Assembly: GCA_965226915.1 (NCBI GenBank)
Contig: CBDDEJ010000010.1
Span: 1-64,000, forward strand
Length of the DNA: 64,000 nucleotides
Direction of reading: 5' to 3'
Origin: Io17-Chloro-G2 sp965226915
GTDB taxonomy: Bacteria > Chloroflexota > Dehalococcoidia > Lucifugimonadales > UBA3495
The translations under genes and the position numbers were made by a program. Shown piece by piece: positions 61,127 to 64,000 of this stretch. A model generated the notes under the pieces. The model was not told the DNA's origin, ran no database searches, and saw only the letters and a list, made by a program, of their open reading frames with translations. How positions within the stretch are numbered: position 1 is the stretch's first letter; every line of letters begins with the position of its first letter.

Positions 61127-63358
61127 TCATGGGCGGGCGTTGGAAGCGGATTGTTCAATCACGAAAGAGTCCCCAACGACGTTTATCAATCCTCGTTGAA
61201 TCAACCCGATTCTCACCAACGCGATCTCATCGTAGGAATAGCTTTCTCCCACCAAATCCCTGACCGGCGTGAGCCGGATGCCGCCTGACTCCTTAAATCC
61301 CGCCCGAATCCTCTCAAGACGGTCCGGACAAGGCATAAGGTATTCCAGGTCAATCGATTCGCCACCAATAACAAGCTGATAGATATGGTTGCGAATGGTG
61401 CTGGGGTTTATACCCCGCATCCCGGCGATCTCATCTATGGGCAGCTTTTGACGCACCAGTTCTTGGGTTTGTTTTAGGGTGGAACTGGATGGTCCGGCAC
61501 GAGCCCGCTTTCGCTTCGCCGGCGCGGGTAAGCGTTCCACCGAACCATTAGCCGTGGCGTAGCCGCGGATCACCTGAAGGAATGGCTCACTAAACTCCTC
61601 CAGCTTCACGCTTCCGACACCAGAAATTTGGGAGAAGCTCTCCCGGCTTTGGGGCACTTGCGCCGCCATTTGACGCAACGGCACGTCGCCAAATATTACA
61701 TAGGCCGGCACGCCGCGTTCGTCGGCCAGGTTCTTTCGCAAGGTCCTCAATTCCTCGAAGAGACCCGGGTTTTCGGGAAGATGCGCCGCGGCATGTTCGG
61801 GGCCGTCTTCGGCATCTACCTCATATACCTCCGGAGATTCCTCCGGCTTGGCAAGGGTAAGGTGGGCGCGATTCTTCAGGAAATCGCGTCCGTTCTGAGT
61901 CGAGGTCAGGATAGGGAATTTGCCGGCTTCTCTGGCGACCAATCCTTTAGCCACCATGCCGTCAATCAGCTGGTCCAAGTCCTCGGACGAATGGTCCTTA
62001 GCTATCCCAAATACGGGCAATTGGTCATGGCCGCGGCTGTTTACCTGCTTGGTTTTGGCGCCGCGAAGCACGTCGGTCACGTGACGAGCGCCAAAACGCT
62101 CCCCAGTCCGGATGATAGCAGATAGAATCTTTTGGGCGATTTCGGTGGCGTCGAACTCCTGCCTGGGGTTGGCGCAAACATCGCACCCGCCGCAGTTCTC
62201 CGATTCCCACTGCTCCCCAAAATACTCGATGAGATACTTGCGGCGGCAGGTCTGAAGCTTGCAGTACTCAACCATCAACGCCAGTTTTCGTTGAGCCTCC
62301 TCCCGCTCTTGAGCATCCTCGATCTGATCGATGAAGTAATCCTGCTTCGCCTTGTCGCTATAGGAGTAGTACAGGACGCACTCGCTGGCCAGCCCGTCTC
62401 GCCCGGCCCGGCCGGTCTCCTGGTAGTAACCTTCCAAGGTTTTCGGCAGTTCGTAGTGGACCACCAGGCGGACGTCCGGCTTGTCGATTCCCATGCCGAA
62501 TGCGATAGTGGCGACGATTATAGGCGTCTCGCCCCGGATGAATTTTTCCTGGGCATCCTGGCGATTAGACCGTTGGAGTCCGGCATGGTAGGGCAGGGCC
62601 TCGAATCCACGGCTGCAAATGTCCTCGGCCAAGTCTTCGGCGCCCTTGCGGGTAGCCCGGTAGATGATGGCCGACTCCCCGTCATGGCTTTTTATCAGGC
62701 GAAGTAGATGCCCGAGGGAATCGCGGTTCTTAGTTTTGACTGTGTAGCTGAGGTTGGGACGGTTGAGACCCGAGACGAATATTCCGGGCTCATTTAGACC
62801 AAGCTGGGCGGCGATGTCTAGGCGCACTTGGCTGGTGGCCGTAGCCGTCAGGGCAATGATCGGGACTGGGGGGAAATCCCGGCGCAGAGTCTTTAGGTTG
62901 CGGTAGTCCGGGCGAAAATCATGGCCCCACTCAGATATGCAGTGGGCCTCGTCAATGGCGAAGAGGCAAACGTCCAACGTCCGCAAGAATTCCTTGAACC
63001 CTGTCAACGCCAGACGTTCCGGCGCCAGGTAGAGGATCTTTAGCGAATCATTCCGGGCTTGTGTTTGGACCCGGACGATGTCCTTGGCGGCCATGGTGCT
63101 GTTGATGAAATCAGCCGCGATTCCGTTGGCCTTCAGACTGTCCACCTGGTCTTTCATCAAGGCGATGAGCGGGGACACCACCACCGTCAATCCATCAAAA
63201 CACACGGCCGGAAGTTGGTAGCACAGCGATTTGCCGCCACCCGTGGGCATCACCACGAGGGCGTCCTTTTGGGCAAGCACCCGACCGACGATCTCTTCCT
63301 GTAAAGGAAGAAAGCCGTCAAAACCAAAGTGAGATTTTAAAAGGTCTAAGGGCGACAT
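61127..63358 (-). CDS. recQ: ATP-dependent DNA helicase RecQ
   Basis: At 743 residues it has all RecQ parts: motif I MPTGGGKSLCYQLP with Lys43, IDEAHCISEWGHDFRPDY, FGMGIDKPDVRLVVHYELP, and QETGRAGRDG. The RQC zinc site lies in CRRKYLIEYFG and CGGCDVC, followed by a winged helix, an HRDC domain (about 525-600) and a C-terminal HTH_40-like region (LPIDEIAGMRGINPSTIRNHI). It unwinds DNA 3' to 5' in recombination and repair. It ends next to an SDR relic and starts back-to-back with another relic. Confidence 0.96.
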   Translation of the reverse strand: MSPLDLLKSHFGFDGFLPLQEEIVGRVLAQKDALVVMPTGGGKSLCYQLPAVCFDGLTVVVSPLIALMKDQVDSLKANGIAADFINSTMAAKDIVRVQTQARNDSLKILYLAPERLALTGFKEFLRTLDVCLFAIDEAHCISEWGHDFRPDYRNLKTLRRDFPPVPIIALTATATSQVRLDIAAQLGLNEPGIFVSGLNRPNLSYTVKTKNRDSLGHLLRLIKSHDGESAIIYRATRKGAEDLAEDICSRGFEALPYHAGLQRSNRQDAQEKFIRGETPIIVATIAFGMGIDKPDVRLVVHYELPKTLEGYYQETGRAGRDGLASECVLYYSYSDKAKQDYFIDQIEDAQEREEAQRKLALMVEYCKLQTCRRKYLIEYFGEQWESENCGGCDVCANPRQEFDATEIAQKILSAIIRTGERFGARHVTDVLRGAKTKQVNSRGHDQLPVFGIAKDHSSEDLDQLIDGMVAKGLVAREAGKFPILTSTQNGRDFLKNRAHLTLAKPEESPEVYEVDAEDGPEHAAAHLPENPGLFEELRTLRKNLADERGVPAYVIFGDVPLRQMAAQVPQSRESFSQISGVGSVKLEEFSEPFLQVIRGYATANGSVERLPAPAKRKRARAGPSSSTLKQTQELVRQKLPIDEIAGMRGINPSTIRNHIYQLVIGGESIDLEYLMPCPDRLERIRAGFKESGGIRLTPVRDLVGESYSYDEIALVRIGLIQRGLINVVGDSFVIEQSASNARP

Positions 63359-63426
63359 TGGGCTATGCTAGCTCCGGGCATACATCGGTTCAAGCCCCGT
63401 TTGTCAGTCGCGCGGGGAGTTAGTAC

Positions 63427-63550
63427 CTAATGCCCCCTCCACACCGGGGCGCGCTTCTCGGCGACTTTGAAAGACATCTCTTGGATGGCGGCCATGGACA
63501 ACGATACGATAGCGGCTATGTGCCAATCATGATACTCTTTAACTAGTCTA
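63427..63550 (-). pseudogene. Possible enoyl-CoA hydratase C-terminal relic
   Basis: An open minus-strand stretch ends MSFKVAEKRAPVWRGH and a TAG. The ending resembles the C-terminus of enoyl-CoA hydratase/isomerase proteins, which often finish EKRxPVWxGR. No N-terminal part is present. The match is short, so this is tentative. Confidence 0.35.
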
Positions 63551-63585
63551 TCAGTACTAACCTGATGAAAAACAGAGGAATCCGC

Positions 63586-63924
63586 ATGACTCAAGCGAAG
63601 GTTGATCTCACCCTGGGAGCTCTGTCGTTCTCAGGAGAAGGCCAGCAGGAATGGCTGGGTGAACAGCTGGACAAAATTTTGGAAGCTGCCCCTGGCTTGG
63701 CAAACCTTGAATTCCAATCGGCTACAGTTGAAAGCGCCCCGCCCGGGTCTCCGCCAAATGGAGCGGATGACCGATTTAACGAAACGCTCGCCGGTTATAT
63801 CAGGTCAAAAGGCGGTGACACGAATCAGGTGACGCGCTTCCTCGTCACTGCAGATTGGCTGCGAAGGCGGGGTGACGATACTCTTACAACCGCCGCGATC
63901 ACCAAAGCGTTAAAGGATAACTAA
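63586..63924 (+). CDS. Small hypothetical protein, possible winged-helix C-terminus
   Basis: MTQAKVDLTLGALSFSGEGQ at 63586 is preferred to an ATG seven codons upstream, because the family-like part begins there. The 112 residues have an N-terminal beta-rich part, a Pro/Gly linker near the middle, and a helical C-terminal part (NQVTRFLVTADWLRRRGDDTLTTAAITKAL) that looks like a small winged-helix or HTH domain. I do not recognise a characterised family. Sequence after 63924 holds no complete gene. Confidence 0.6.
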   Translation: MTQAKVDLTLGALSFSGEGQQEWLGEQLDKILEAAPGLANLEFQSATVESAPPGSPPNGADDRFNETLAGYIRSKGGDTNQVTRFLVTADWLRRRGDDTLTTAAITKALKDN

Positions 63925-64000
63925 CAAAAAAGGCTAAGCAACCCAGCCGATTGCTTGAACAGTAATGTTGCCAAAGGGTATTGCGAGAAGACTGGCCACG

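Noticed and set aside
63385..63405. T-loop-like GGTTCAAGCCCC
   Set aside because: No tRNA body can be folded around it; isolated match.
63965..64000. Possible start of a further gene (MLPKGIARRLAT)
   Set aside because: Only 12 codons are visible and no ribosome binding site is convincing.

Overview
The window reads as a chromosomal segment of a free-living or host-associated bacterium of the Chloroflexota, most likely Dehalococcoidia or SAR202-like. This is inference: there is no rRNA or single diagnostic marker. It rests on gene content: several luciferase-like flavin monooxygenases, Rieske oxygenases, a CoxMSL-type molybdenum hydroxylase, an HpaB-type hydroxylase, a GMC oxidoreductase, amidohydrolases, a DUF1800/DUF1501 pair and a complete minCDE operon. 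TGTCAT-type and CCTTCCCCC-type intergenic repeats fit as well. The metabolic theme is oxidative breakdown of diverse organic compounds.

Layout. 1-4.8 kb: a decayed MalT/LuxR-type regulator followed by IS1380 and IS66 remnants. 5-13.3 kb: a two-repeat protein of unknown function, a broken MATE transporter, an SDR, a frameshifted Nudix gene, a hydroxyacid dehydrogenase/LLM pair, a P-loop kinase and an SRAP protein. 13.3-18.9 kb: a NIPSNAP gene split at one CTAG by IS1182 (itself split by IS66), IS701 and a 145-bp MITE. 19-24.3 kb: alpha/beta hydrolase, GMC oxidoreductase, AhpD-like protein, NAD-formate dehydrogenase and gamma-carbonic anhydrase. 24.4-28.7 kb: core genes smpB, a C-terminal processing protease and minCDE. 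28.8-39 kb: FAD oxidase, MBL hydrolase, CoxMSL, HpaB, coaE and a hydantoinase-type amidohydrolase, ending in a strong bidirectional terminator. 39-49.6 kb: NHL, DUF1501 and DUF1800 on the minus strand, a shortened LLM, a cyclic-nucleotide-binding protein convergent with an MBL hydrolase, a VOC protein, an oligopeptide-type binding lipoprotein and an ACMSD-like amidohydrolase. 49.7-56.1 kb: one LLM gene cut by IS701, IS1182, a MITE and IS1380. 56-60.8 kb: small proteins, repeats, two Rieske oxygenase paralogues (one lacking its Rieske domain) and an HIBADH-type dehydrogenase. 61-64 kb: SDR relic, recQ, another relic and a small unknown protein.

The most interesting material is the mobile DNA. 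Two unrelated families (IS1182 and IS701) and two MITE families, one sharing ends with each, all insert at CTAG. They stack in tandem at single sites, and removing them restores the host reading frames. The IS1182 transposase has no stop codon of its own and uses the TAG of its target duplication. Both diverged IS701 copies keep their conserved transposase C-terminus in the +1 frame, just after a G6-7/A4-5 run, which suggests programmed frameshifting or coupled translation. Frequent single-base frameshifts, often in homopolymers, indicate either genome erosion or residual sequencing error; sequence alone cannot separate these.
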